From: Salinivibrio kushneri
GTDB lineage: Bacteria; Pseudomonadota; Gammaproteobacteria; Enterobacterales; Vibrionaceae
DNA length: 64,000 nt
Assembly: GCF_005280275.1 (NCBI RefSeq)
Contig: NZ_CP040021.1
Span: 1,265,001-1,329,000, forward strand
Direction: 5' to 3'
Under the pieces are notes generated by a model, which worked only from the letters and a program-made list of their open reading frames with translations, ran no database searches and was not told the DNA's origin. A program made the position numbers and the translations under genes. Shown in pieces: positions 18,882 to 27,610 of the stretch. Every line of letters begins with the position of its first letter. Within the stretch, counting starts at the first letter, position 1.

Positions 18882-18912
18882 AAGCCACCATACCCAAAGG
18901 CATTGGCGGCTT
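18882..18912 (-). terminator. Terminator of purR
   Basis: On the minus strand AAGCCGCC(A)ATGCC pairs with GGTATGGTGGCTT around a TTTG loop, with one bulged A and two G-T pairs. TTTTAG follows. It lies 20 bp after the purR stop. A-runs and T-runs on both sides may make it work in both directions. Confidence 0.75.
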
Positions 18913-18931
18913 AAAAAACTTCTATAAAACA

Positions 18932-19936
18932 CTAATTTATCGTTTTTACTGATTCACGACTAATGAGCTCGAGATCCATTTCAAATACTTGCTGTTGCGT
19001 ATCATTATCGTTAATGCGTGCGAGCAAGAGTTTAACGGCGGTTTTACCGAGCCGCCGTTTAGGTTGGTGCACGGTAGTGAGTGGTGGTGAGTAATACTCG
19101 GTGAGATCAATATTGTCATAACCAATCACGGACATATCCTCAGGTACCTGCAACCCAGCTTGGTTAAAGGTGCTAATTGCCGCAAGCGCCATGATATCGT
19201 TGAAGCAAAACACGCCCGTGGGGCGGTGGGTCATATCAATGAACTGTTGTGCAGCGACTTTGGCCTGGTCTGCCTCGAAGTCAGCCTCTACAATCCAGTC
19301 AGGGTTCGCAGCTATATTGGCTTCATTCAGTGCGCGGTAAAACCCTGCTAGTCGTTGTTTACAGGTATTTTTATCCATTTGACCGGAAATGCAGCCAATT
19401 TGGGTATGGCCATTGTCAATAAAGTGTTTGGTGGCCAGATAGCCGCCTAATTCAGCGTTATCTTCGATGCGATCGGTGTTGATATGATGACTCCCCCAGT
19501 CCATAACCACCATGGGCAGGTCACGCTTTTTTTCCAATAGCAGCATGAGGTCTTCATTGAGATCCGAGCACACCACAATCAAGCCGTCGACGCGTTTTTC
19601 TGACAACATGCGCAAATAGTCACGCTGTTTTTCTAAGTTACCCTCGGTATTACATAAGATCAGGGTATAACCTTGCTCATAGCAGTAGTCTTCTACACCG
19701 TGAACCAGTTCAGCGAAAAAGGGGTTAGTCGATTTGGTCACCAACATGCCAAGCGTGCGCGTCGTATTGCATTTTAAGCTGCGCGCCACCGCACTTGGCG
19801 CATAGTTTAGATCATCAACCGCTTGCCACACCTTTTCGGTGGTCTTTTCGGCGACAAAGCGGGTTTTATTGATAACGTGTGAAACCGTCGTGGTCGAAAC
19901 GCCCGCGAGACGCGCGACATCTTTAATCGTTGCCAT
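18932..19936 (-). CDS. purR: LacI-family repressor, PurR-like
   Basis: 334 residues from the ATG at 19936; a further in-frame ATG 34 codons upstream precedes all recognisable homology. The DNA-binding head [12 protein letters not shown]...[18 protein letters not shown] matches PurR nearly exactly. The effector domain has PurR-like and RbsR-like features: PurR positions T192, R196, F221 and D275 appear conserved, while R190 is Lys. Synteny with tfoY supports PurR. In Enterobacteria it represses purine synthesis genes with guanine or hypoxanthine as co-repressor. A matching PurR box lies upstream of fhs at 58 kb. RbsR is the main alternative. Confidence 0.75.
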   Translation of the reverse strand: MATIKDVARLAGVSTTTVSHVINKTRFVAEKTTEKVWQAVDDLNYAPSAVARSLKCNTTRTLGMLVTKSTNPFFAELVHGVEDYCYEQGYTLILCNTEGNLEKQRDYLRMLSEKRVDGLIVVCSDLNEDLMLLLEKKRDLPMVVMDWGSHHINTDRIEDNAELGGYLATKHFIDNGHTQIGCISGQMDKNTCKQRLAGFYRALNEANIAANPDWIVEADFEADQAKVAAQQFIDMTHRPTGVFCFNDIMALAAISTFNQAGLQVPEDMSVIGYDNIDLTEYYSPPLTTVHQPKRRLGKTAVKLLLARINDNDTQQQVFEMDLELISRESVKTIN

Positions 19937-19988
19937 CTTAATTCTTCTATATTGTGAAGCCTTGGGATCGTTACTCGCGACCTTACAG

Positions 19989-20014
19989 AAAAACGCCGCT
20001 GTAACGCAGCGGCG
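19989..20014 (-). terminator. Rho-independent terminator between hutD and purR
   Basis: On the minus strand CGCCGCTG, loop CGTTA, CAGCGGCG, then TTTTT: a perfect GC-rich 8-bp stem with a U-tract. It lies 216 bp after hutD and 53 bp before the purR start. It either ends the hutBCD transcript or, if the purR promoter is further upstream, acts as an attenuator in the purR leader. Confidence 0.75.
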
Positions 20015-20229
20015 ATGTCTTTCACAATCCCGGCTCATTAGACGGTTGCGAAGGTAACGAATCCGATTTCATCCATTCTCATAGTTAATCGGTTGCGATC
20101 TCAGTTTACTTAGGTTGCTGCTCAGTCGCAATTGGTCTGATGAGCAAGCCATCATCAACAGGTGGTTTTGTGACCCAGCTATGCTCTTGGAGAGTGATAT
20201 TATTCTCTTCACTGTCGACAACCTTGTTA

Positions 20230-21006
20230 TTAGGTCACTATCAGTGGGCAAGTATGCGTTGGGTGTGTCATTACTGTCAGTGGGTGTTGATAAATCTCAG
20301 TCATCTGATGGTGAGTAAAGCATTGCCAAGGCGTTCCCGAGAGAACCATTTCGCCTTGCTTCATAAAATACAGATGATCCGCATAGCGACTGGCTAGGTT
20401 AAGGTCATGAAGAACAATGATCACCGTCATGCCTTGGTCAACCAGTGCTCGGCACCGCATTAGCGTTTGGTGCTGGTGACTAATATCAAGAGCAGACGTC
20501 GGCTCATCAAGCATCATCATGGCGCGAGTCGGTTCCGTGTGCGCCAATTGCATGGAAATACGCGCCATATGGACTCGCTGCTTTTCACCGCCTGACAGTG
20601 TGGGGTAGGGACGATGGGCAAGATGAGATATGTGCCACTGGCGTAACTGAGCTTCGGCTAACGCTTGGATTTGTTTACGGTTTGCTTTCAATGGTGTGCC
20701 GCCCATTTCAACAACTTCTCTAACCGTAAAAGCAAAGGTTAACCCACTGGTTTGCGGCAAAAAAGCAACCTGTCTCGCGAATGCGTCGCGAGGCCATGCC
20801 TCTCTGGACGCTGACCAAAATGATACGTCGCCTTGTTGGTGTTGCTCACTCATTAGCTGTTTGAGTAAGGTGCTTTTTCCTGCTCCGTTCGGACCGAGTA
20901 AGACATGTAACTGTCCACTTTGAAACGCGACATTGATGTCGCGAAGCAGTGGGCGTTGGCCAAGGGTGTACTGAAGGTGTTGAACATGAAGCGCAATACG
21001 AGCCAT
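20230..21006 (-). CDS. hutD: Heme ABC transporter ATP-binding protein
   Basis: About 258 residues from the ATG at 21006, which overlaps the hutC stop (TAATG); an upstream start in frame lies inside hutC. Walker A is GPNGAGKST, the signature LSGGEKQRVHMARI, Walker B MMMLDEPTSALD, and the H-loop histidine is in VIIVLHDLNLASRY. It is the HmuV/HutD type of the iron-siderophore/heme class. It is the last gene of hutBCD and drives heme passage across the inner membrane. Confidence 0.9.
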   Translation of the reverse strand: MARIALHVQHLQYTLGQRPLLRDINVAFQSGQLHVLLGPNGAGKSTLLKQLMSEQHQQGDVSFWSASREAWPRDAFARQVAFLPQTSGLTFAFTVREVVEMGGTPLKANRKQIQALAEAQLRQWHISHLAHRPYPTLSGGEKQRVHMARISMQLAHTEPTRAMMMLDEPTSALDISHQHQTLMRCRALVDQGMTVIIVLHDLNLASRYADHLYFMKQGEMVLSGTPWQCFTHHQMTEIYQHPLTVMTHPTHTCPLIVT

Positions 21007-22040
21007 TAGTGTACCATTGTTTGTCGTTGCTGAATAAGCAGCCAAATAAAAAAGGGGGCGCCCATCAAAGCGGTAATGATGCCGACTGGCAACTCCGCTG
21101 GTGCGACAATCACTCGGGCAATAATATCGGCAAGCGTAAGCAAAAGTGCGCCTAATACCGCCGATAAAGGGATGAGCATACGATGATCGGGCCCAGCGAG
21201 CAGGCGGCCAATATGCGGTACCACTAAGCCAATAAACCCTATTAATCCCGCAGCACTGACGGATATTCCCATCCCGGCAGCGGTTGCAATGATCAGTAAG
21301 CGTTTTAGTCGGTGAATATCGATCCCTAAATACGCAGCTTCGTTTTCACCGAGCAATAAAGCATTCAGCTGATGAGCCCGACAATAAGCAAATACCGTGA
21401 GGACGACAGCCGCTACGCCAGTTAAACCGATTTGCCCCCAACTGGCCCCGGTTAGGGAGCCCATCGACCACAGTGCGATATCGCGTAGGGTTTGGTTGTC
21501 GGCCACATAATTGATCATCCCTAACGCCGCGCCTGATAGCGCACTGATAGCGATACCGGCTAATAGCATGACGGTCACGGACGTGCCCATCGCGGTGGTG
21601 CCGATTCGGTATACAAATAGCGTCGCTAAAAGCGCACCGAAAAAAGCGAATAAAGGCACGGATAGGTGAAAGGCCAAATTTATACTGCCAAATGACAATA
21701 ACAACAGCCCCAATGCCCCGCCGAGAGATGCGCCCCCAGAGACACCGATAATCCCAGGATCAGCGAGAGGATTACGAAATAGCCCTTGCATCAAAGCACC
21801 GCAAACAGCGAGCAAAGCGCCCACAAATAAGCAAAGCAGCGTACGAGGCAGCCTGACTTGCTGGACGATAGCGAGTACATGAGGCGCGAGCTGATCTTGC
21901 CAAGGCGTTAAACTTTGTAGACTGACCAGCCAACCTAGCTGCCATTGACCAACTGCAATCGAGGTCACTGATACGGCAAGCAACAGAATGAGCAACGCGG
22001 GAAAGAGTCGCTGATAAGGGTGCTGTATCTGCAATGACAT
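21006..22040 (-). CDS. hutC: Heme ABC transporter permease
   Basis: A FecCD/HmuU-type permease of about 344 residues with roughly ten helices; the segments GALMQGLFRNPLADPGIIGVSGG and GFIGLVVPHIGRLLAGPDHR (broken here to its key parts) are diagnostic. I chose the ATG at 22040, which overlaps the hutB stop as TGATG; a GTG one codon upstream is also open. It forms the inner-membrane channel of the heme importer. Confidence 0.9.
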   Translation of the reverse strand: MSLQIQHPYQRLFPALLILLLAVSVTSIAVGQWQLGWLVSLQSLTPWQDQLAPHVLAIVQQVRLPRTLLCLFVGALLAVCGALMQGLFRNPLADPGIIGVSGGASLGGALGLLLLSFGSINLAFHLSVPLFAFFGALLATLFVYRIGTTAMGTSVTVMLLAGIAISALSGAALGMINYVADNQTLRDIALWSMGSLTGASWGQIGLTGVAAVVLTVFAYCRAHQLNALLLGENEAAYLGIDIHRLKRLLIIATAAGMGISVSAAGLIGFIGLVVPHIGRLLAGPDHRMLIPLSAVLGALLLTLADIIARVIVAPAELPVGIITALMGAPFFIWLLIQQRQTMVH

Positions 22041-22882
22041 CACTGATTACGCTCGATTAGCTGTGATTGCACACGAAGCGCCTCATCTAGCGTTTTCAGG
22101 CTCAAGCCGCCAACCAATACACTGCCATCAATCGCGAGGATCTTGTTTTGCTGAAATGCTTGGGTTTTTTCCAACAAGGGGACGGCATTGGCAAGTCCCG
22201 TTAGGCCGCCCAATTGGTCCAAAGAACGTTGCATCACCAGAATAAAGTCAGGGTTGAAACCGAGCAGCGCCTCGGGTGACAGGGGCTTATAACTGGTAAC
22301 CGTATTGGCGGCCGGATTCGTCGCGCCGATAAGCTCAATGAGCGTATTGGGTGTTGTGTTCGCACCGGCAATACTTGCGGGACGACCTTGGTGGACGAGC
22401 AAGAAAATCCCCTGTTGGGTCGATGTCAAGGCATGACGTTTGAGTTGCGCACGTTTTTCATCGACGGCACGGAGCAGGGGGGCCGCTTCACTTTGTTTGT
22501 CTGTGAGGTTGGCGACTTGGGTTATGCGCTGCTTCAGTGCCGCGACCGTCGGTGCACTCGGTAGCGTAACCACCTCAACCCCGGCATTGTCGAGCTTTGT
22601 TAACACAGGTTTGGGACCCATTTCGTCAGAGCCCAATAAAAGCGTGGGTGATAATGAGAGCACCCCCTCCACCGCTAGCTGACGGTGATAGCCGATATTG
22701 GGAACATCTTTACTATCGAGCTGGCTCGTGGCGTCAATCCCCACAACTTGTTTTTCTGCACCAAGCTCAATCAGTAGATCAGTGACGCTTGCCCCCGCGC
22801 TCACTATACGTGGCGATGCAAAAATCGAAAATGAAGCGAGTGTCATCATCAGGGCAAGCAGTCGAACAGCAGCGGTTGCCAT
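22040..22882 (-). CDS. hutB: Heme ABC transporter periplasmic binding protein
   Basis: A 280-residue HmuT/HutB-type protein. A signal peptide ends near IFASPRIVSAGASVTDLL. The segment SAGASVTDLLIELGAEKQVVGIDATSQ is characteristic of heme-binding HmuT proteins, in which a tyrosine or histidine binds the iron. It is the first gene of hutBCD, preceded by AAGGATAAAAC, and diverges from the receptor gene. A Fur-like box lies in the shared intergenic region. Confidence 0.9.
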   Translation of the reverse strand: MATAAVRLLALMMTLASFSIFASPRIVSAGASVTDLLIELGAEKQVVGIDATSQLDSKDVPNIGYHRQLAVEGVLSLSPTLLLGSDEMGPKPVLTKLDNAGVEVVTLPSAPTVAALKQRITQVANLTDKQSEAAPLLRAVDEKRAQLKRHALTSTQQGIFLLVHQGRPASIAGANTTPNTLIELIGATNPAANTVTSYKPLSPEALLGFNPDFILVMQRSLDQLGGLTGLANAVPLLEKTQAFQQNKILAIDGSVLVGGLSLKTLDEALRVQSQLIERNQ

Positions 22883-22984
22883 GTTTTATCCTTATTTTTC
22901 AGAGTCATTCGTGTCTAGAGGTTTATGTGCTGGTTAGATCGTCACACCGTGTGACATCAACGGAGACAATATATTACTCAATAC

Positions 22985-23005
22985 AAACAAGATCAATTAT
23001 CGTTT
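22985..23005 (-). promoter_or_regulatory. Weak Fur-like box, hutBCD side
   Basis: AAACAAGATC-A-ATTATCGTTT keeps 14 of 20 informative positions of the 21-bp Fur consensus, including an intact ATTATC core. It lies about 103 bp upstream of hutB. Iron control of the operon is expected for the family; this site is a weak match. Confidence 0.35.
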
Positions 23006-23038
23006 GCATTCCTGTTCTCGATCAATAGAATTGCCTTC

Positions 23039-23059
23039 AAATGATGATAAGTCGCATTT
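23039..23059 (+). promoter_or_regulatory. Fur-like box in front of the heme receptor gene
   Basis: AAATGATGAT-A-AGTCGCATTT keeps 16 of 20 informative positions of the Fur consensus (AAATGATAAT-N-ATTATCATTT) and sits 24-44 bp before the receptor start, where it would cover the transcription start or leader. Confidence 0.5.
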
Positions 23060-23082
23060 GCAGTAAGGCATAGAGAACCGTT

Positions 23083-25137
23083 ATGAAAACCAGAAAGGAT
23101 ATTTGGACAGTAAAGCATAGCCACCGTGTCGCCCTGGCAGTCGGTGCCGTGTTGAGTACGATGAGTGTTGCGCCTCAGGCCGTCGCTGAGAGTGCCGACA
23201 GCCAGTCTAAAGAGGCGAACCCTGTAGAGACGCTCTCTGTCTACGGAAGCCGCATGAGCACACAAAAAGCGAACGCTGGTGTGGCCGTGAGTACCGTATC
23301 ATTGGAGGAGATAGAGAAACGGCAGGGAAGTAACGTTACCGACTTAATCCATCACTTACCTAATGTGTCTGTGCTGGGCGGTGGGCGTGATGTGGCTCAA
23401 TCTGTGACTATTCGTGGACTAAGCAGTGAAAACGGCCGCGTCATCCAGTTAGTTGATGGCACCCGCCAGAATTTCTCGGTCGGCCATCGCTCTAGCCTAT
23501 TCATCGATCCTGAGTTACTCCGTTCAGTCGAAGTGGTCCGTGGCCCTTCCAGTACCTTGTGGGGATCCGGTGCATTAGGCGGTGTATTCGCCCAAAACAC
23601 CAAATCAGCTAGCGATTTTCTTTCTGGCAGTCAGACCTTAGGTGGTTACCTTAAGCAAGGTTTCCATAGCAACAATAATGCTTCACGCACCAGCGGCGCG
23701 GTATTTGGTCGCACGGAGACGGTTGATTGGCTGGTACAAAGTTACTACAACGATAGTGATGATAATCAATTAGGCAATGGCAAAACCTTGTCTTATTCAG
23801 CCGAGCGAGAAAAAGGCGGGTTTGCCAAACTGGTGTTTACGCCTTCTTTGGATCACCAGTGGACGTTCACTGCTCGTCAAGGCGAACTTGATGATATGTC
23901 TCCATCAAATCCCTCAGTCAAAGAGCCGTCAGGTTCTTATCCGTTAGTATACCGTGAAACAAGGGACCAGAGCCTTTCCGTTGCCTACGATTATAGCCCC
24001 GCCAGTCATTGGGTCGATATTAACTCTCAGTTGTATTTCAATAATACTGAGATGAAAGAGCACCGTGTTGCATCGCAAGAACGTGACAATAATGAGACCC
24101 AAACCATAGGCTTCTCTATCACGAATACGTCCAACATAAAAAATATCGATTTAATTACAGGTCTGGATTTATATCGCGATAGTTATGAAACAAAACGTGA
24201 TGACAGTAGTGCACCTGGAGAGCGTCCAGCAGGACAAGATGCAAATGCAGAAAGTATAGGGGCGTTTGGTCAAATAAATATTCCTGTATTCGACCAGCTT
24301 CGTTGGCAAGCGGGTGTTCGATTTGACTCATACCAAGGTGAAGATAATCGACCGACATCACTGGATAGTGAGAGCCGCGATCATGCATGGTCCCCATCGA
24401 CGGCATTGACATGGAATGCAACCGAACAGCTAGCATTGACTGCCAGCTATCGCGAAGCTTTTCGCGCACCGAGCTTAGAAGAAATGTATGCCAGTGGTAC
24501 TCATTTTACTACTCACATGGGGATTAACCAATTTGTCCCTAATCCGGACTTGAAACCCGAGCACAGTGCCAACAAAGAATTAGCCATCACGTACCGATTT
24601 ACTCCGACGAGCTATGTCGATAACGCCTATGTTGATGCGCGCCTGTTCCGTAACGATGTTGACGATTTTATTGATATGAACGTTGACTTCATGGGCGGCA
24701 CAACAACGCGCGAAAACGTTCAAGATGCCAAACTTGAAGGCATCGAGCTAAGCCTTCATCACCAACTCGGTGGTTTTACCAATAATCTAAGCTACAGCCA
24801 AACTGAAGGGAAAGACAAAGAGACCGGCAGTTACCTCGATAACATCCCAGCCCACAAGTTTGTCGCAGAAACCGACTATGCGCTGGCGACGTTACCAGTG
24901 AGTATTGGCGGTCGAGTCTCTCATTATGCCGAACAAACCGACACTAACGATGCCAAAACTTATGACGGCTACACCTTGTGGGATGTGTATGCAAGCTATA
25001 GCCCTAATGGCGAGTGGGATGGTGTGAAGTTCGATCTCGCGATCGATAACTTGACCGATGAACAATATACCCGAGCCTGGGCGCAAGTAGCCTCTCCTGG
25101 GCGTGATATTAAACTCAATGTTCGTTACCAATTTTAA
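23083..25137 (+). CDS. hutA: TonB-dependent outer-membrane heme receptor, HutA-like
   Basis: A 684-residue receptor with a signal peptide. A TonB-box-like VETLSVYG is followed by the plug domain (residues ~50-170, with VEVVRGPSSTLWGSGALGG). The barrel carries the heme-receptor signature FRAPSLEEMY and, about 25 residues on, NPDLKPEHS (the FRAP and NPNL-type boxes), with a histidine between them. It ends in YQF, a barrel insertion signal. It brings heme across the outer membrane and is divergent from hutBCD. HutR is a possible alternative name. The tonB/exbBD genes are not in the window. Confidence 0.9.
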   Translation: MKTRKDIWTVKHSHRVALAVGAVLSTMSVAPQAVAESADSQSKEANPVETLSVYGSRMSTQKANAGVAVSTVSLEEIEKRQGSNVTDLIHHLPNVSVLGGGRDVAQSVTIRGLSSENGRVIQLVDGTRQNFSVGHRSSLFIDPELLRSVEVVRGPSSTLWGSGALGGVFAQNTKSASDFLSGSQTLGGYLKQGFHSNNNASRTSGAVFGRTETVDWLVQSYYNDSDDNQLGNGKTLSYSAEREKGGFAKLVFTPSLDHQWTFTARQGELDDMSPSNPSVKEPSGSYPLVYRETRDQSLSVAYDYSPASHWVDINSQLYFNNTEMKEHRVASQERDNNETQTIGFSITNTSNIKNIDLITGLDLYRDSYETKRDDSSAPGERPAGQDANAESIGAFGQINIPVFDQLRWQAGVRFDSYQGEDNRPTSLDSESRDHAWSPSTALTWNATEQLALTASYREAFRAPSLEEMYASGTHFTTHMGINQFVPNPDLKPEHSANKELAITYRFTPTSYVDNAYVDARLFRNDVDDFIDMNVDFMGGTTTRENVQDAKLEGIELSLHHQLGGFTNNLSYSQTEGKDKETGSYLDNIPAHKFVAETDYALATLPVSIGGRVSHYAEQTDTNDAKTYDGYTLWDVYASYSPNGEWDGVKFDLAIDNLTDEQYTRAWAQVASPGRDIKLNVRYQF

Positions 25138-25152
25138 TCAAACACATACAAA

Positions 25153-25172
25153 GGGCAGGTAAACGCCTGCCC
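25153..25172. other. Intercistronic stem-loop between hutA and hutX
   Basis: GGGCAGG-TAAACG-CCTGCCC forms a 7-bp GC-rich stem 15 bp after the hutA stop. No T-run follows, so full termination is unlikely. It may act as a 3' stabiliser for the receptor message and lower expression of hutXZ. Confidence 0.45.
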
Positions 25173-25217
25173 GCACTGATAGCACCTATCACAATACAAA
25201 TAGGCTGGGAGTGATCA

Positions 25218-25754
25218 ATGACAACCACCACGTTAACGGAACAGGTCAGCGCATTACTGAACGACAATGCCTCGATGCTACCTGCCGATATGGCAACAAC
25301 TCTGGGGGTGAGTGAGGGGGAAGTGGTACGCGCTATGCCCGCAGACTATCAAACTTGGGTTGAGGGGCAGCATGCTGAAACCGTGCTCATGAAAGTGGCC
25401 GAATGGGGTGGCCCGGTCACGGCGATTGTGCATTCCGGCGGCTCAATCTTTGAAGTAAAAGCGCCGTTTCCCAAAGGAAAAATCGCTTACGGCTATTACA
25501 ACTTAATGGGTAAGCCCGGCGAGATGCATGGCCACCTAAAGCTAGAGCGTATGGCGGGTATTGCTTTTGTCAGCAAGCCCTTTCGCGGCAAGACAACCCA
25601 TTACATCGGCTTTTTCACCGAGCAGGGGGATTCAATCTTTAAGATTTACTTGGGGCGTGATGAAAAGCGTCAGCTTCTCGGCCATCAGGTTGAAGCATTC
25701 CATCAACTAAAAACGCAGTTAGCGACCTCAACACCAACAGACCTGGAGCAATAA
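25218..25754 (+). CDS. hutX: Cytoplasmic heme carrier HutX
   Basis: A 178-residue HutX/HuvX-type protein. The conserved core runs from VIHSGGSIFEVKAPFPKGK through YYNLMGKPGEMHGHLKLE to RGKTTHYIGFFTEQGDSIFKIY. In V. cholerae HutX stores heme and hands it to HutZ. It is two bases upstream of hutZ and downstream of the receptor. The radical-SAM gene hutW, usually part of hutWXZ, is absent here. Confidence 0.9.
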   Translation: MTTTTLTEQVSALLNDNASMLPADMATTLGVSEGEVVRAMPADYQTWVEGQHAETVLMKVAEWGGPVTAIVHSGGSIFEVKAPFPKGKIAYGYYNLMGKPGEMHGHLKLERMAGIAFVSKPFRGKTTHYIGFFTEQGDSIFKIYLGRDEKRQLLGHQVEAFHQLKTQLATSTPTDLEQ

Positions 25755-25756
25755 TT

Positions 25757-26326
25757 ATGGATCAAGCGACGAAACAACAACGCCTACAAAACCGCCTTGG
25801 CCCTGAAATTAAAGAATTTCGTGAAAACTGTCGTACCTTGCAGCTCGCAACCGTCGATGCGCAAGGAAAACCTAACGTGAGTTATGCGCCATTTGCACAG
25901 CTAGAGGACGGTTTTTATATTTTAATCAGTGAAATAGCTCGCCATGCGCGGAACTTACAACAAAACCCTCAGGTCTCGTTGATGATGATCGAAGACGAAA
26001 GCGGCGCAAAACAAATTTATGCGCGCCAGCGTCTCAGTTTCGATGCCAATGCTGAATTAGTGATGCGTGACACCACGGCGTGGCAAACGGGGATTTCGGC
26101 GCTGTCCCACCGCTTTGGCGATATTATCGACAGCTTAAGCGGGTTGGCTGACTTCCATTTATTCCGCCTCAAGCCGGAAAACGGCCTTTATGTCAAAGGG
26201 TTTGGTCAGGCCTTTCAGGTTGGCAGTGATGACTTTGTCGATATGGTACACCTTGATCAGGGCCATCGAAAACTTGGCGACAGCCAGGATGTTCGTTCGA
26301 CGGATGAGATAGCGGTTAACGACTAA
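25757..26326 (+). CDS. hutZ: Heme-degrading enzyme HutZ
   Basis: A 189-residue protein with the split-barrel (pyridoxamine-phosphate-oxidase-like) fold: RTLQLATVDAQGKPNVSYAPF near the N terminus and FHLFRLKPENGLYVKGFGQAF later. H170 in LDQGHRKL falls exactly where V. cholerae HutZ has its heme-ligand histidine. It opens the heme ring to release iron. Start two bases after hutX. Confidence 0.92.
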   Translation: MDQATKQQRLQNRLGPEIKEFRENCRTLQLATVDAQGKPNVSYAPFAQLEDGFYILISEIARHARNLQQNPQVSLMMIEDESGAKQIYARQRLSFDANAELVMRDTTAWQTGISALSHRFGDIIDSLSGLADFHLFRLKPENGLYVKGFGQAFQVGSDDFVDMVHLDQGHRKLGDSQDVRSTDEIAVND

Positions 26327-26344
26327 CCGAGTACGCTTTCCTCA

Positions 26345-26375
26345 AACGGCAATGTGTGATGCATTGCCGTTCTTG
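26345..26375 (+). terminator. Terminator of hutXZ
   Basis: ACGGCAATG-TGTGATG-CATTGCCGT, a 9-bp stem, then TTCTTGTG. It lies about 20 bp after the hutZ stop. Confidence 0.65.
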
Positions 26376-26463
26376 TGTCGCTTCAATCGGGCTTTACTTG
26401 GTAACAACCCAGTGATGAATATGATAAAGTTGCCGGCATCATAGAGCGTATAACCTGATTAAC

Positions 26464-26934
26464 ATGAATTATCTCCCGTTGTCTGAATATAAAAGGAAGT
26501 GGATCTTTACCCACCAGTCTTTACCTATTCCCGAACAGGAGCTGGCTGATATTAAACCCATGACAGAAGCTCGCGCCGCGCAGTTATGGCAAGAATTTAT
26601 CAGCAAAGACAGCCCGACACCGGATCATTTTGGCAAGCAAGATTGGCCGACCCATCAAAGTGTTTGGACCCAGCGGCTGGTTTGGCAACAAGCCTGGGAT
26701 GATGACGGTGACCTTCCTGATGAGTTTCTCGCTCACTTTCCATGGGAAGACAACATCACGGTCTACTTTTGTTATGACAAACACAATATCGTCGAAACGC
26801 ACTGGGGGGTGTTTAAACGGTATTGGAAAAACTTTCTGTTCTACGACGATAAGCCTATTTTACTGGGGCGTCGGCGTAAGGAAGTGGCGATGTTTGAGCA
26901 ATCAGGAGAAGTGGTAATTGGCAAGCGTGACTGA
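26464..26934 (+). CDS. Conserved hypothetical protein, probably DUF2947
   Basis: A 156-residue, tryptophan-rich, cytosolic-looking protein (no signal peptide, no membrane segment). It opens MNYLPLSEYKRKWIFTHQ and contains FPWEDNITVYFCYDK and ETHWGVFKRYWKNFLFYDD. I recall this pattern from a Vibrio family of unknown function (DUF2947). It stands alone between the hut genes and a lipoprotein gene. The function is unknown. Confidence 0.65.
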   Translation: MNYLPLSEYKRKWIFTHQSLPIPEQELADIKPMTEARAAQLWQEFISKDSPTPDHFGKQDWPTHQSVWTQRLVWQQAWDDDGDLPDEFLAHFPWEDNITVYFCYDKHNIVETHWGVFKRYWKNFLFYDDKPILLGRRRKEVAMFEQSGEVVIGKRD

Positions 26935-27075
26935 CCTCAAGTTATCAGTGGTGGTGCCGTTATAAGTGATAGCAAGACGTCATTGTGACAGTAGACATGG
27001 TTTTATGGCGCAAACCTCTTGATAAGTAGCCTTAGAGAGAAGAGTGGTATTTGGTGCTGAGCGTAGGAAGAAGCG

Positions 27076-27519
27076 ATGATTAGGATAATGGCAGCGGTGT
27101 GCTTGTCGATGTTGTTGGTCGGTTGCTCACTGCCAAAAATGTCGGACTTATGGCGCAATTACAGCACCATTGGCCTCAACGAAGCACTGCGTGGCGCGCA
27201 ACAAGATCTTATCCATTGCCGCTATGATAAAACACTTGATACGGCGCAGCGTTATACCGTGATTGGTACGGCGCGAGAGAAAACACGTGCGTTTGAGCTA
27301 ATGGGTATTGTCTACAGCGAACAAGAGAACAGCGCTGAGTTTGATCATACCTTGCAGCGCTTTTTGTTTTCAGAGCCGGGACGGACAATGACGGCCTCTC
27401 AGGTGCAGATGCAATGGCGCCAAGCCCAAATTGATATTGAACATCAACGCGAGGCTGTATTGAGTCAAACTCATTGCCTGCAATCGACCGACTCACCCAA
27501 AACAGGACCGCTAAAATAG
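27076..27519 (+). CDS. Small predicted lipoprotein of unknown function
   Basis: 147 residues. The N terminus MIRIMAAVCLSMLLVGCS ends in a lipobox (LVGC), so processing by signal peptidase II is expected. The mature part is mostly helical, with two later cysteines (C48 and C125) that could pair. TPR-like spacing is suggested by the region around YTVIGTAREKTRAFELMGI, but this is not firm. AGGAAGAAGCG precedes the ATG. Confidence 0.7.
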   Translation: MIRIMAAVCLSMLLVGCSLPKMSDLWRNYSTIGLNEALRGAQQDLIHCRYDKTLDTAQRYTVIGTAREKTRAFELMGIVYSEQENSAEFDHTLQRFLFSEPGRTMTASQVQMQWRQAQIDIEHQREAVLSQTHCLQSTDSPKTGPLK

Positions 27520-27554
27520 CGCGAATATGACATTGAATCGTGGTTAATCAAATT

Positions 27555-27588
27555 AAAAAGGCAGCCACCGTAACCTGGCTGCCTTTTT
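27555..27588. terminator. Bidirectional terminator between the lipoprotein gene and panP
   Basis: AAAAAGGCAGCCA-CCGTAACC-TGGCTGCCTTTTT: a stem of more than 10 bp with A and T runs on its two sides. It serves the two convergent genes. Confidence 0.9.
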
Positions 27589-27610
27589 ATTATTCGAAAC
27601 GCACTGACAC

